From assembly GCF_000968195.1 (NCBI RefSeq), contig NZ_FO704550.1, positions 1,302,001 through 1,366,000 of the forward strand: a stretch of 64,000 nt of DNA. The letters run 5' to 3'. Below, one piece after another: positions 19,188 through 28,023 of the stretch (the stretch's first letter is position 1; each line of letters starts with the position of its first letter). The stretch comes from Xenorhabdus doucetiae. Lineage in GTDB: Bacteria; Pseudomonadota; Gammaproteobacteria; Enterobacterales; Enterobacteriaceae. The translations under genes and the position numbers were made by a program. The notes beneath the pieces were generated by a model, which did not search any database, had not been told where the DNA came from, and saw only the letters and a program-made list of their open reading frames with translations.

Positions 19188-20282
19188 ATGATGAAACCAA
19201 TAACTAATCATGATCACTTAAGCAGAGTTAAGATAATAGGCTACAAATCTATCGAAAAATGTGATTTACAAATGGGGTGCCTGAATGTCCTCATCGGAGC
19301 CAATGGTGCCGGAAAATCCAATTTTATCAGCTTTTTCCACTTGATCGCCGTCATGCTTGATCATCGTTTACAATCTCTCGTTGGCAAAAAGGGGGGACCC
19401 GATACCTTGTTGCATTTTGGACGTAAAAAAACGGAGTCCATGAATGCTGAACTTTATTTTGGTCACAATGGCTATAAATTTGGACTAGAGCCCACCAATG
19501 ATAATCGTATGATGTTTCAACATGAATCACTCTTTTGTGACATCAAGGGCGATTACGATATTGGTGCCGGGCACTTTGAATCTCATGTTGATAAGCATCA
19601 GGCCAACGTTGGGGGTTATACTTTACCTACCATGCTCCGTTGGCGGGTATATCATTTTCATGATACAAGCGATAGTGCCAAAGTTAAACAAACCCATCGT
19701 ATTAATGATAATGACTATTTACGGGCAGATGGCGCTAATTTAGCCGCATTTTTATATCGTTTGCAAAAACATCATCACCTGCATTACAAACGGATTATTA
19801 AAACCATTCAAATGGTCGCTCCCTTTTTTGGTGATTTTTATTTACGCCCCACGCCGGATAATGCCGATTATATTCAACTTGAATGGACAGAAAAAGAACA
19901 GGATATTCCCTTTAAAGCCAGTGAGTTATCCGATGGTACTTTGCGCTTTATGCTATTGACGACGGTGTTGCTGCAACCCGAAAACTATATGCCTGGCTCA
20001 ATTATTATTGATGAACCAGAGCTCGGACTTCACCCTTATGCCATCAACGTACTGGCTGGTCTAATTAAAAATGCCAGCAATAAACACCAACTGATTATTT
20101 CTACCCAATCAGTTGAGCTGGTTAATCAATTTGATGCTGACGATTTGATTGTTGTCGATAAACAACAAGGAACATCCACCTTTAACCGCCTGAATAATGA
20201 AACTCTTTCAGAATGGCTTGAAGACTACAGCCTTGGTGAATTATGGAAGAAAAATTTACTCGGAGGGAGACCACAACGATGA
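19188..20282 (+). CDS. AAA/ABC-type ATPase of a two-gene ATPase-TOPRIM-like pair
   Basis: A 364-residue ATPase of the SMC/RecF-like AAA_21 type. Walker A is GANGAGKS (37-44), directly after the typical VKIIGYKSIEKCDL opening. A signature-like ELSDGTLRF is at about 245, Walker B SIIIDEPELGLHP at about 270, and a STQS switch follows. No membrane segment or signal is seen. It overlaps the next gene by 4 bp (ATGA), so the two products probably work together. Such ATPases paired with a TOPRIM-like nuclease occur in OLD-type and PARIS-type phage-defence systems. Assigning defence here is inference from architecture. Start at 19188 or the adjacent ATG at 19191. Confidence 0.85.
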   Translation: MMKPITNHDHLSRVKIIGYKSIEKCDLQMGCLNVLIGANGAGKSNFISFFHLIAVMLDHRLQSLVGKKGGPDTLLHFGRKKTESMNAELYFGHNGYKFGLEPTNDNRMMFQHESLFCDIKGDYDIGAGHFESHVDKHQANVGGYTLPTMLRWRVYHFHDTSDSAKVKQTHRINDNDYLRADGANLAAFLYRLQKHHHLHYKRIIKTIQMVAPFFGDFYLRPTPDNADYIQLEWTEKEQDIPFKASELSDGTLRFMLLTTVLLQPENYMPGSIIIDEPELGLHPYAINVLAGLIKNASNKHQLIISTQSVELVNQFDADDLIVVDKQQGTSTFNRLNNETLSEWLEDYSLGELWKKNLLGGRPQR

Positions 20283-20932
20283 TCCGTATCAACGTTTTTG
20301 TAGAAGGGCAAACGGAAGAAACTTTCGTGCGGGATGTATTAACCCCTTATTTTGTCGCACAACAAATTTACCTGACACCAATATTAGCGCAGACGAGCCC
20401 CAGTCAAAAAGGCGGGATTACGAGTTATGGCAAGGTGAAACACCAGATTACCCGTTTATGCCGACAAGATCCCAGGGCTTTTGTCACAACACTAATCGAC
20501 TACTATGGTCTGCCTACGGATTTCCCTGATTATAACGAACAACAAGATAATACTGCTAATGAACGGGTAACAAAGCTGGAGCAAGCTTTCGCTGATGATA
20601 TCGGACAGGCTAATTTTATTCCCAATCTGTTACTGCATGAATTTGAAGCGCTGCTATTTTGCCAACCCGAAAAATTTGCCGATTGGCTTGATGACAATGC
20701 GCCTATTGCCGCATTACAAGCCATAAAAGCTCAATTCGTTAACCCTGAAAATATCAATAACAGACCACAAACTGCGCCATCCAAGCGTATTTTGGCAATA
20801 ATTCCCAATTACCATAAGACTTTGCATGGTCCACTTATCGCGGGTGATATTGGTTTGGATGTAATTTGCTCACAATGCCCGCATTTCAATCAGTGGTTAA
20901 ATAAGATAATGGCTCTGAAGGTAAGACCCTGA
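20279..20932 (+). CDS. DUF4276 family protein, TOPRIM-like partner of the ATPase
   Basis: A 217-residue protein opening MIRINVFVEGQTEETFVRDVL. The VEGxTE motif (residues 8-13) is the acidic start of OLD-type TOPRIM-like folds. TLIDYYGLP (71-79) and LLHEFEALLF (118-127) supply further conserved acidic residues typical of DUF4276. The ATG at 20279 overlaps the stop of the ATPase gene as ATGA, and a strong GGAGGGAG lies about 10 nt upstream, so an upstream in-frame extension to 20243 is not used. Expected role: nuclease or effector subunit controlled by the ATPase. Family known, function inferred; no toxin activity can be read from the sequence. Confidence 0.85.
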   Translation: MIRINVFVEGQTEETFVRDVLTPYFVAQQIYLTPILAQTSPSQKGGITSYGKVKHQITRLCRQDPRAFVTTLIDYYGLPTDFPDYNEQQDNTANERVTKLEQAFADDIGQANFIPNLLLHEFEALLFCQPEKFADWLDDNAPIAALQAIKAQFVNPENINNRPQTAPSKRILAIIPNYHKTLHGPLIAGDIGLDVICSQCPHFNQWLNKIMALKVRP

Positions 20933-20990
20933 AAAATAGATTTCAAGTCCCTGAATAGGGAAATATAAAACAATCCGTCGAGACATAGCT

Positions 20991-21025
20991 AAAATATATC
21001 CCCCAAATTATTGGGGGCATATTTT
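20991..21025. terminator. Bidirectional terminator between the ATPase pair and methyltransferase 1
   Basis: AAAATATATCCCCC and GGGGGCATATTTT form a G/C-capped stem around an 8-nt loop, with A-rich and T-rich flanks on both sides. It lies between two convergent genes. Confidence 0.75.
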
Positions 21026-21065
21026 ATCTAGAGTTGGTATTAAAATACACTATTTATAGCAAATG

Positions 21066-21806
21066 CTATGGCATCCAACAGGTCAGTCCCGTATGCATAC
21101 AATTTTGTTGGTAAGTATCCCAAAAACCCGCAGGGTAACGTTCAATATCACTTTCTAACACCATCGGTTTTCTCCATTCAAAATGACCGAAACCTGCTTT
21201 GTGAATCGCATTTTTATAAGTTTCACGATCCCAGCGATAGAAAGTTAATAGAATAGGGGGAGTGGTAATAAATTCCACTTGGTGAATGAAACCACCTTGT
21301 AAGGGTTCTTCGCTGAGAATATTCAAACCATAATTATGGCAATTGCCTTTTTCTAATTGATAATCTGGTGCAGCCATATAAGCGACTAATTTACCCGAAG
21401 GTTTAAGGTGATTAGCGACAGAACGAAACATACTTTCCAGTTCTACAATGGATTTGGCATAATGAAATAAGAAAGTCGCGGTGATAATATCGAATTTTTC
21501 ATTTAATTGCATATCAGACACATTTGCGACATGAAATTCAATGTTATCGCCGTATTCCGTTGATTTTTTCTTGGCCAGTGCGATCATTTTTTCAGAGATA
21601 TCGACCCCAACGACTTTTGATGCACCACGGTGATATAATTCCCGACCAAAATAACCATAGCCACAGGCTAAATCCAGAACCGATTTTCCTTGAACATCAC
21701 CGACCATATCAAATAAAGTGCGCACTTCGACTTTGCGTTGGGGGACAGAATTGTAGAAGTGTTCATAACCTTCCCCAATAGAATCATAATGTATCTCTTC
21801 TTGCAT
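21066..21806 (-). CDS. Class I SAM-dependent methyltransferase (paralogue 1)
   Basis: About 246 residues from the ATG at 21806 (MQEEIHYDSIGEGYEHFYNS). AAGGGA lies 9 nt upstream of it; the ATG at 21812 would leave only 3 nt. Motif I is VLDLACGYGYFGRELYHRG (SAM-binding loop) and VVGVDISEKMI is the acidic end of strand 2. No membrane segments. It shares a long C-terminal half with the protein encoded at 25953-26690 (for example NVLSEEP, TTPP, YRW, FEW.KPM.LESDIE.YP.GFWD), so the two are paralogues of a small-molecule type methyltransferase. Substrate unknown. It lies at one edge of an oxidoreductase/methyltransferase cluster and is divergent from the phosphatase-like gene. Confidence 0.85.
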   Translation of the reverse strand: MQEEIHYDSIGEGYEHFYNSVPQRKVEVRTLFDMVGDVQGKSVLDLACGYGYFGRELYHRGASKVVGVDISEKMIALAKKKSTEYGDNIEFHVANVSDMQLNEKFDIITATFLFHYAKSIVELESMFRSVANHLKPSGKLVAYMAAPDYQLEKGNCHNYGLNILSEEPLQGGFIHQVEFITTPPILLTFYRWDRETYKNAIHKAGFGHFEWRKPMVLESDIERYPAGFWDTYQQNCMHTGLTCWMP

Positions 21807-22031
21807 AATCATGGTTCCCTTATTAAGTATTAGGATAGTACTCACAGTCTGTTTATTTTTTCATTTGTTATCTCGCTGTCGTACAATAAAATATCAGTCA
21901 CATATCCGATATAATTATTTTTATCATTAGATCATCTATTTGGTTATATATTAAATTCTGTGTTGTACTTTGTGTATAATTCTTCTTTTTACAAAAGAAC
22001 TCTACCCTACAATAAATGGAATCATAAACAG

Positions 22032-22841
22032 ATGTTGCAAATAGCCCTTGAAGCAGTAAACACGCTAAGAGAAAAGACTCAGGATGCTTTTGGCGGTGCG
22101 GGATTGTTTGATTACAAACCCGATCGTTCCGTTGTTACCCAAACTGATTTAATGCTGGAAGCAGAAATTCGGGATATATTTGGAAAACGTAGCCCTGGTG
22201 TGCCAATTTGGGGAGAAGAGTTTGGCTTGAATGGGGCGGAAGAATTTGAATCGGGGTGGATCATTGATCCTATTGATGGGACAAGAGCATTTTTATATGG
22301 CATTCCGTTATTCAGTACCTTGATTGCTTTTGTTGAACAAGGCGAACCTGTGGTTGGGGTAATGAGTTTTCCGGCAATTTCAACCGTTGTTTATGCGGCA
22401 AAAGGTGAAGGTTGTTGGATGAGTATCGAAGGTAAACCGTTGCGCCAACTCAAGATCACCCAAAATTCTCCGGAAACGGTAGAGCAGGCGGTGATCGCTG
22501 CCTCAGGGATACACAGCACCCGCTATCATCTTGCCGATGGGAAGGTCGCTTATAATTTAGAGTCATTGGTAAAATCGGCGCGTGATTTTACGTTTGTTAA
22601 TGATGCCTACCAACACGCGATGGTGGCTGCCGGCCGTCTGCATTGTGCTATCGATACGTTAATGAAACCGTGGGATAGTGCTGCCATCCTGCCTTGCATT
22701 AAAGAAGCGGGTGGTGACTTTTGTACGCTAAATGGCAGTCGGGAAAAAGTTATATTTGGTGGCAGCTTGGTATCGGCATGTACGCCAAAATTGCTTGATA
22801 GTGTTGTGAGGATAATGAATCCATCGATTACTGCGGATTAA
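22032..22841 (+). CDS. Inositol monophosphatase family phosphatase (HisN/SuhB-like)
   Basis: About 269 residues from the ATG at 22032 (MLQIALEAVNTLREKTQD), with an in-frame ATG-less extension up to 21960. It carries the three metal-site motifs of the family: WGEEFG (GEE), IIDPIDGTRAF (DPIDGT) and KPWDSAAI (WDxAA). These enzymes are Mg-dependent, Li-sensitive phosphomonoesterases acting on inositol phosphate, histidinol phosphate, PAP or FBP. Length and motif spacing resemble histidinol-phosphatase-like members more than E. coli SuhB. It stands alone on the plus strand inside an otherwise minus-strand accessory cluster. Its substrate cannot be named from sequence. Confidence 0.85.
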   Translation: MLQIALEAVNTLREKTQDAFGGAGLFDYKPDRSVVTQTDLMLEAEIRDIFGKRSPGVPIWGEEFGLNGAEEFESGWIIDPIDGTRAFLYGIPLFSTLIAFVEQGEPVVGVMSFPAISTVVYAAKGEGCWMSIEGKPLRQLKITQNSPETVEQAVIAASGIHSTRYHLADGKVAYNLESLVKSARDFTFVNDAYQHAMVAAGRLHCAIDTLMKPWDSAAILPCIKEAGGDFCTLNGSREKVIFGGSLVSACTPKLLDSVVRIMNPSITAD

Positions 22842-22858
22842 ACCATATCCCTCTGTTT

Positions 22859-22906
22859 AACATGGATCTTCCTCTTTAGTGGGAAACCCTGAGGAAAATC
22901 CATGTT
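22859..22906. terminator. Bidirectional terminator between the phosphatase and FAD oxidoreductase genes
   Basis: AACATGGATCTTCCTC (22859-22874) pairs with GAGGAAAATCCATGTT (22891-22906) with one mismatch and a 16-nt loop, between convergent genes. No long T run is present. Confidence 0.6.
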
Positions 22907-22923
22907 GGGTGGAGCGGTTACAA

Positions 22924-24465
22924 TTATTTGCTGATGACCAGATCTTTTTCATGGTTGCCGACGGTTGATGCGACCGGAATATCGATTCTCCTCATATTGT
23001 TAATCACCCGAGTCGCTATATTTGCAACCACGACCAAGGCATTGGGTACCCATAACCGCCTGTGTGCAGGTGTTCCGACAAACCAAATACTTTCCTTTTC
23101 CTTAAAGTAGGGATGGCTGGCCGCCATTTCTGGCGAGATTGATACTGCGCATTCTGAACGATGTCCGTAAGCGTCAATCTCAAGTTGCCCGTTCTCGTCA
23201 ATGACGAAATAAGGGCGGTGATAACCAACCGCAGTAACAACTGCATCAAACCGTTGATAATCTTGCCCTAAATTGACTAACCAAGCCCCTTTTTCTCCCT
23301 CCTCTACGACGACATTTAGAATGGCGCCTTGCTGAATGGTAAGAACATCACTATCCATATAGTGCAGGAGCTTTCGTGCATTGGGCAAAGCAATGGCGGT
23401 AATATATCGGTGAAGCATTTTTTCAACGTTGGGATGAAACGTACCATCAAAATAGGTTTTATCTGTTAGGTGTATTTCGTTAATGACATCCATAAAATTG
23501 ACTGTGATATCTTGCCATTGGCTTTTTCCTTGCTCTGCAATCGATATTTCTTCACGAAGACGCTCTCGATAACTATTGGCATTAGAAAACTGTTCTCGCC
23601 AGGGTATTTTTGTGTACTTATTCAAAGTACGGCGAAAATATTTGAGATACGCATGCTTCAATGAATCAGGAAAAAAGTTTGTCGATTGATTTCCTTTATG
23701 GGTCATTATTGATGTCATGCTTTTATGCTCAAAGAAGGCGCCAGAGCTGCGCATAAATCGCGAACGAACAGCGGGAATATCTCCTGACGGCGATGTCATG
23801 GTGACATGATGGCCTTCACGGCAAAGCAGAATAGCCGCATCGATTGCCGAAAGTTTACTTCCGATAACCAATACCCGTGATTTCGTGGGTATTTTGGTTA
23901 ACATACCTGTCTCTGGATAGGGACAATGAATAAAAGTTGGATGAGCCAAGTGTGGTTTCAAAGCGTCAGGAATGCGAGAAGCGCCAAAACCTGTGCAGAA
24001 AATAACGTCAGTCACCTCCAGCGGTTTAGGTGCCAGGACATCACCGTACCAAAGCGTATAACGACGATGTGAGTTTACCTTCAATTGCCTAAATAAATGA
24101 GGCACATGAAAAACATCAATACCGGCCTGACGAGCAATAGCGCTAAATTCTGAAAATCTTTCATTCAGATAGTTTCCTACCCATTGCCGTGGCACGAAAG
24201 ATTCCGGTGTAACGGCATGACCATGTTCATGCAGGTAATCTAGAAAATCCAAAGGGTTATCTGATACGACTGACATCGTATCGACGGAGGTGTTGCAGAG
24301 TATATCGCCATCCAAATTGAAAAATGCCATGCCTGGACCAATAGGTCCAGGATCAACGATATAAATGACTTGTGCCGCACGGTGTTGTACTGCCGCGATG
24401 AATGTCGTCACTCCCGCCGCACCACCTCCTACAATTGCAAGACTTCTTTTTTGAAAAGACATCAT
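22924..24465 (-). CDS. FAD/NAD(P)-binding oxidoreductase
   Basis: 513 residues with an N-terminal dinucleotide-binding fold: SLAIVGGGAAGVTTFIAAV (residues 8-26), then IVDPGPIGPGMAF. A second nucleotide fold is at RVLVIGSKLSAIDAAILL (about 190-210). The layout fits the FAD-NAD(P)-binding family (PF13454-type), which includes hydroxylases and amino-acid or secondary-metabolite oxidases. No signal peptide; cytosolic. AAAGGGGA-type ribosome site (seen on the minus strand) precedes the ATG. It lies 58 bp downstream of the O-methyltransferase gene and on the same strand, so they likely form one transcript. Taken with the neighbouring methyltransferases it suggests oxidation plus methylation of a small molecule. 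The substrate is unknown. Confidence 0.8.
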   Translation of the reverse strand: MMSFQKRSLAIVGGGAAGVTTFIAAVQHRAAQVIYIVDPGPIGPGMAFFNLDGDILCNTSVDTMSVVSDNPLDFLDYLHEHGHAVTPESFVPRQWVGNYLNERFSEFSAIARQAGIDVFHVPHLFRQLKVNSHRRYTLWYGDVLAPKPLEVTDVIFCTGFGASRIPDALKPHLAHPTFIHCPYPETGMLTKIPTKSRVLVIGSKLSAIDAAILLCREGHHVTMTSPSGDIPAVRSRFMRSSGAFFEHKSMTSIMTHKGNQSTNFFPDSLKHAYLKYFRRTLNKYTKIPWREQFSNANSYRERLREEISIAEQGKSQWQDITVNFMDVINEIHLTDKTYFDGTFHPNVEKMLHRYITAIALPNARKLLHYMDSDVLTIQQGAILNVVVEEGEKGAWLVNLGQDYQRFDAVVTAVGYHRPYFVIDENGQLEIDAYGHRSECAVSISPEMAASHPYFKEKESIWFVGTPAHRRLWVPNALVVVANIATRVINNMRRIDIPVASTVGNHEKDLVISK

Positions 24466-24523
24466 TATTTCCCCTATATGTTAATAAGGAAGTTTTATCT
24501 ATCTGCCTTAATGTAGAAGGAAT

Positions 24524-25573
24524 TTATTCGGCAATGGCTTCGACAATCGATACATAGCAACCTGTATCAATGACACGATTGAGTTTCAAGCCTGCACGAG
24601 TCAACAATTGTTGTAGCTCACCCCTTGTTCGCTCGCGTCCTCCTTCGTAGATCCCCATACAGAGGAGATCCATTTCCTTACCTGCGTGCGAAATGTTGCC
24701 ATCAGGGATCACCGGGTCCATCACCAGCACCCGCCCGTTAGGCGCCATAGCTTTCCGGCAGTTACGCAGAATGCTGATACATTGTTCGTCAGGCCAGTCG
24801 TGCATAATGTATTTGAGCAGGTAGATATCACCCTGAGGACATGATTCGAAAAAGTCGCCGGATGCAAGCTCCCACCGCGTATCATCACCCAGTGCCCCAA
24901 GTTCGTGCCTGTCCAGTACGTGTTGTCTGTCGAAAAGGATACCGCGCAGAGTGGTATTATCCTGTAGCACCCTCAGTAACAGGCCGCCAAATCCGCCGGC
25001 CACGTCGACCACGGTTGCATTTTTCGGGAAGTCATAACTGTGCACCAGAAACAGATTTTCCACCTTTGACATTGAGGACATACCGACGTGGAAGTCATCA
25101 GCAGGCATACCTGTTTGCGCCCAATAATCAAAGAAAGGAAGGCCGTAGATGTGCTTGAAAGCTGGATTACCGCGAACGCTTTCTACAACTTCACCGAGCG
25201 GTTGCCAAAATGTCTTGTCAGTCAGCATCAAGACTGCGGCTCGCAGGGAATTGTTGACGTCTGTGCGTAAGAATTCGGCTGCCGGTGTGAGTGCAAACCG
25301 TTTTTCTTCAATCTCGTGAAAGATGTTCCGCGTGGCAAGTAACCGCAGTACCCGGTGTAGCTGTTGCTCTTGGGCCCCGACGGCTTGGGCCAGCTCATAC
25401 ACGGTTTTTGATCCATCAATTAAATGGTCGGCGACACCGAGAACGGTAGCCGCACGAAGTGCAGCTTGATAGGTGTAACCCATTGTTTGATGAAGTAGGT
25501 GTAAAGCGGATGATGTATCGTTGGAAATAATTGCTGTGTCGTTATAATTGAGTGTGTTCATATCAATGCCCAT
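24524..25573 (-). CDS. O-methyltransferase (acetylserotonin/polyketide O-MT type)
   Basis: 349 residues with a winged-helix dimerisation part (about 30-110: AALRAATVLGVADHLIDGSKTV, LHRVLRLLATRNIF) and a C-terminal Rossmann methyltransferase (PF00891 type): VVDVAGGFGGLLLRVL, then LKYIMHDWPDEQC, the His-Asp region with the catalytic base, and RVLVMDPVIPDG. These enzymes methylate hydroxyls on aromatic and polyketide-like molecules. The ATG at 25561 has GGG about 8 nt upstream and may be the true start; the ATG at 25573 has no ribosome site. It is upstream of and co-directional with the FAD oxidoreductase. The substrate cannot be named. Confidence 0.85.
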   Translation of the reverse strand: MGIDMNTLNYNDTAIISNDTSSALHLLHQTMGYTYQAALRAATVLGVADHLIDGSKTVYELAQAVGAQEQQLHRVLRLLATRNIFHEIEEKRFALTPAAEFLRTDVNNSLRAAVLMLTDKTFWQPLGEVVESVRGNPAFKHIYGLPFFDYWAQTGMPADDFHVGMSSMSKVENLFLVHSYDFPKNATVVDVAGGFGGLLLRVLQDNTTLRGILFDRQHVLDRHELGALGDDTRWELASGDFFESCPQGDIYLLKYIMHDWPDEQCISILRNCRKAMAPNGRVLVMDPVIPDGNISHAGKEMDLLCMGIYEGGRERTRGELQQLLTRAGLKLNRVIDTGCYVSIVEAIAE

Positions 25574-25952
25574 TTGTTGTTAGTTAAAAAATAGAAAAAT
25601 TTATTGTTATTTTAAGAATATTCTTAACCGAAAAAGAGTAGTTCTGACAACAATAAAAAATCTTATGTGCAAATATATTGTTATGGTCATTGTTATTAAG
25701 GTGAAATTAATGATCGGCGTTATTTTCACAAGAAAATCCTATTGTTGTATTTTTAAATTTATATCATGTTGATAATAAGGATAATTAAGTGTCTTGTGAG
25801 TGAGGTTGAAAATAACCAGCGTTATTAGAACGGAATAAAAATGTATTATTAATATGGGGAGGTATTAACAAATGCGTCCTTACCCCTCGCGCCGAAAGGG
25901 GAAAGGATAAGGGTAAAATGATCCCCCATAAAAATTATGAGGGATTATTTTG
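25574..25952. promoter_or_regulatory. Intergenic region upstream of the O-methyltransferase gene
   Basis: This 379-bp AT-rich gap lies upstream of the O-MT/FAD pair, all on the minus strand. It should hold their promoter. I see no gene in it. The end near 25916-25951 carries the terminator of the preceding methyltransferase. Confidence 0.4.
25916..25951 (-). terminator. Terminator after methyltransferase 2
   Basis: On the minus strand AATAATCCCTCATAA pairs with TTATGGGGGATCATT (two mismatches) around a T-rich loop, followed by TTACCC. It lies 2 bp beyond the stop codon. Moderate match to a rho-independent terminator. Confidence 0.5.
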
Positions 25953-26690
25953 TTAGCGTTGACAAACAAGAGCGGCATCAAGACAGTTTTTCTGGAAAAT
26001 ATCCCAAAAACCCGGAGGATAGCTCTCAATATCGCTCTCCAACAACATTGGCTTGTGCCATTCAAATTGTGTTAAACCTGCTTTAATAATTGCATCTTTA
26101 TACTGTTCTCGGTTCCAGCGATACATAGTGAAAGGGCTGGGTGGGGTAGTAAGAAATTCAGCCTTTACAAGGGTTGTTTCTTTTATTGGTTCTTCACTCA
26201 GAACGTTTATACAATAATTTTTATAGTTCCCTTTTTCTAAGCGATAATCAGGTTCAAATGTATAAGCAATGAGTTTACCGGAAGGCTTAAGATGATCGGC
26301 AATGACACGAAACATATTTTCAAGTTGTTCAAGTGATTCCGCATGGCAGAATAACCAGGCTGCAACTATCAGGTCAAATTTACCAAATGATTCCATCTTG
26401 CTGACATCCCTGACATGAAATTCTATACCATCGCCAGATTGTTGCGATTTGTTCTTGGCAATTTCTATCATTTTATCTGATATATCGACACCAATCACTT
26501 TTGCAGCACCGCGGCTTTTGCATTCCCGACTAAATAGACCATATCCACATGCTAAATCTAATACTGATTTGCCTTCTATATCCCCCGCCAAATTGAAGAT
26601 GGTTCGAGTTTCTATTTTAATTTGGGCGCCGGCGTCGGAAAAACTCTCATAAAGATGTGCAATAGGATTATATAAGATGTTATCTTTCAT
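25953..26690 (-). CDS. Class I SAM-dependent methyltransferase (paralogue 2)
   Basis: 245 residues. Motif I is SVLDLACGYGLFSRECKSRG and VIGVDISDKMI ends strand 2. A strong AAAGGAAAA lies 8 nt before the ATG. It is clearly related to the protein at 21066-21806: the C-terminal halves share LEKGN..NY..NVLSEEP, FLTTPP, MYRW, FEWHKPM and LESDIESYPPGFWD. The two paralogues bracket the FAD oxidoreductase, the O-methyltransferase and the phosphatase-like gene. They may act on related substrates in one pathway, or reflect a duplication that carried the intervening genes. The substrate is unknown. Confidence 0.85.
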   Translation of the reverse strand: MKDNILYNPIAHLYESFSDAGAQIKIETRTIFNLAGDIEGKSVLDLACGYGLFSRECKSRGAAKVIGVDISDKMIEIAKNKSQQSGDGIEFHVRDVSKMESFGKFDLIVAAWLFCHAESLEQLENMFRVIADHLKPSGKLIAYTFEPDYRLEKGNYKNYCINVLSEEPIKETTLVKAEFLTTPPSPFTMYRWNREQYKDAIIKAGLTQFEWHKPMLLESDIESYPPGFWDIFQKNCLDAALVCQR

Positions 26691-26786
26691 AATTATTTTC
26701 CTTTAATTAAAATGAAGGTGTTTTATCTTTCTGTAGAATATATTATTTATTACTGACGTAATGTTTTCTGATTATTTTTATTTGTT

Positions 26787-26890
26787 TGATACTCTATAAA
26801 CATCAAGTTGCGGATCGCAAGACGAAAGAAAATTATTATTTCCCTACGTTACGGGAGATAATAAATGCATCTTGAAGTACAACGAGCATA
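26787..26890. repeat. 104-bp palindromic intergenic repeat, copy 2 of 3
   Basis: It matches the copies at 3395 and 40981 over the same length, with TATAAACATCAAGTTGC near the start and AATAAATGCATCTTGAAGTA near the end. It lies between methyltransferase 2 and ybfF. This copy is the most diverged at its ends. Confidence 0.75.
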
Positions 26891-26984
26891 TATTAAGTTA
26901 TCAGTAATAAATTAGATATCATTATTTTTATATTAGTATTGGTTCTTTTTTTATCAACCCACATTCAATGGGTTGATAATGTCA

Positions 26985-27764
26985 TTATTTTGTGCCTAAA
27001 AAGCGATGAATTGCCCTGAGTACCGCCTCAGGTTTTTCTGCATGAACCCAATGCCCACAACCGACGACAACCCATGCGGTTGCTTGGGGAAATTGGCTGA
27101 TAATATTTTCACGATAGGTTTCAGTAATATAATCTGAATTTCCGCCGCGAATAAACAGGGCGGGTTCATGCCATGCGGGAATAGTTTCCCAACCGATAAT
27201 CTTCTCGTACTCTTTTTGCAAAACCGGCAGGTTAAATTTCCATTCCCCTTGACGGAACGATTTCAGCAGAAATTGAATCACGCCGTCTTCCCGAATATCC
27301 TGACGCATAATTTCTGTCGCGGCTTGCCGGGTTTGTACTCCAGATGCCGTGACGTTGTTCAGTGCGGCAAAAATGCGGTCATGGCGGCGGACGGGATAAG
27401 CGACGGGAGCCATATCAATCACGACGATTTTTTCAATCCGTTCTGGTGCCATTGCCGTCATAGTCATGGCGATTTTCCCCCCCATGGAATGCCCGATAAT
27501 CACCGCCTTGGATACATTCAGCTCATCAAGGAGTTGCAGGACATCCTGTGCCATATCGCGGTAATCCATGTTTTCCATCCGTGGGGAAATACCGTGGTTA
27601 CGCACATCGATTTGGATCACCGGATAATATTGCTGTAAATCGCGCCCCAAGATCCCCAGATTGTTTAAATCCCCAAAAAGCCCATGAATCAGGACAATGG
27701 GCGTTGATGATTGCGGATTTTCCGGTGTGTGGAAATGATAATTTAATTGACGATTTGACTTCAT
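26985..27764 (-). CDS. ybfF: YbfF, alpha/beta-hydrolase esterase
   Basis: 259 residues from the ATG at 27764 (MKSNRQLNYHFHTPENP). AGG sits 7 nt upstream, and the resulting length matches E. coli YbfF (254). An upstream in-frame ATG at 27842 has no comparable site. The alpha/beta-hydrolase motifs are IVLIHGLFGDLNNLG (oxyanion region), IIGHSMGGKIAM (nucleophile Ser), and CGHWVHAEKPE (catalytic His). YbfF is a cytosolic acyl esterase of broad chain length. It is divergent from seqA, exactly as in E. coli, marking the return to conserved core order after the accessory region. Confidence 0.95.
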   Translation of the reverse strand: MKSNRQLNYHFHTPENPQSSTPIVLIHGLFGDLNNLGILGRDLQQYYPVIQIDVRNHGISPRMENMDYRDMAQDVLQLLDELNVSKAVIIGHSMGGKIAMTMTAMAPERIEKIVVIDMAPVAYPVRRHDRIFAALNNVTASGVQTRQAATEIMRQDIREDGVIQFLLKSFRQGEWKFNLPVLQKEYEKIIGWETIPAWHEPALFIRGGNSDYITETYRENIISQFPQATAWVVVGCGHWVHAEKPEAVLRAIHRFLGTK

Positions 27765-28023
27765 AATTTGCCTGAGTTTAATAGCGTTTATACCCTGTTT
27801 AATATTGAGATGCTTAATATCATGATACGTGAGCAGTGACAAACCCAGCGGAATGAAATAGTTGTAACTGTTTGATTTATTTTAAAGGAAAGTCACTTTT
27901 TTGCGGATTCTCAATTTTAAAAGGAATCACTTTAAGTTATTGAAAGTTTAATTGTTTTGTTTTGTGGCATTATATCTTATAATCGCAAGATAATTTTTTC
28001 ATTAAGAACAGTACTGGATAGAA

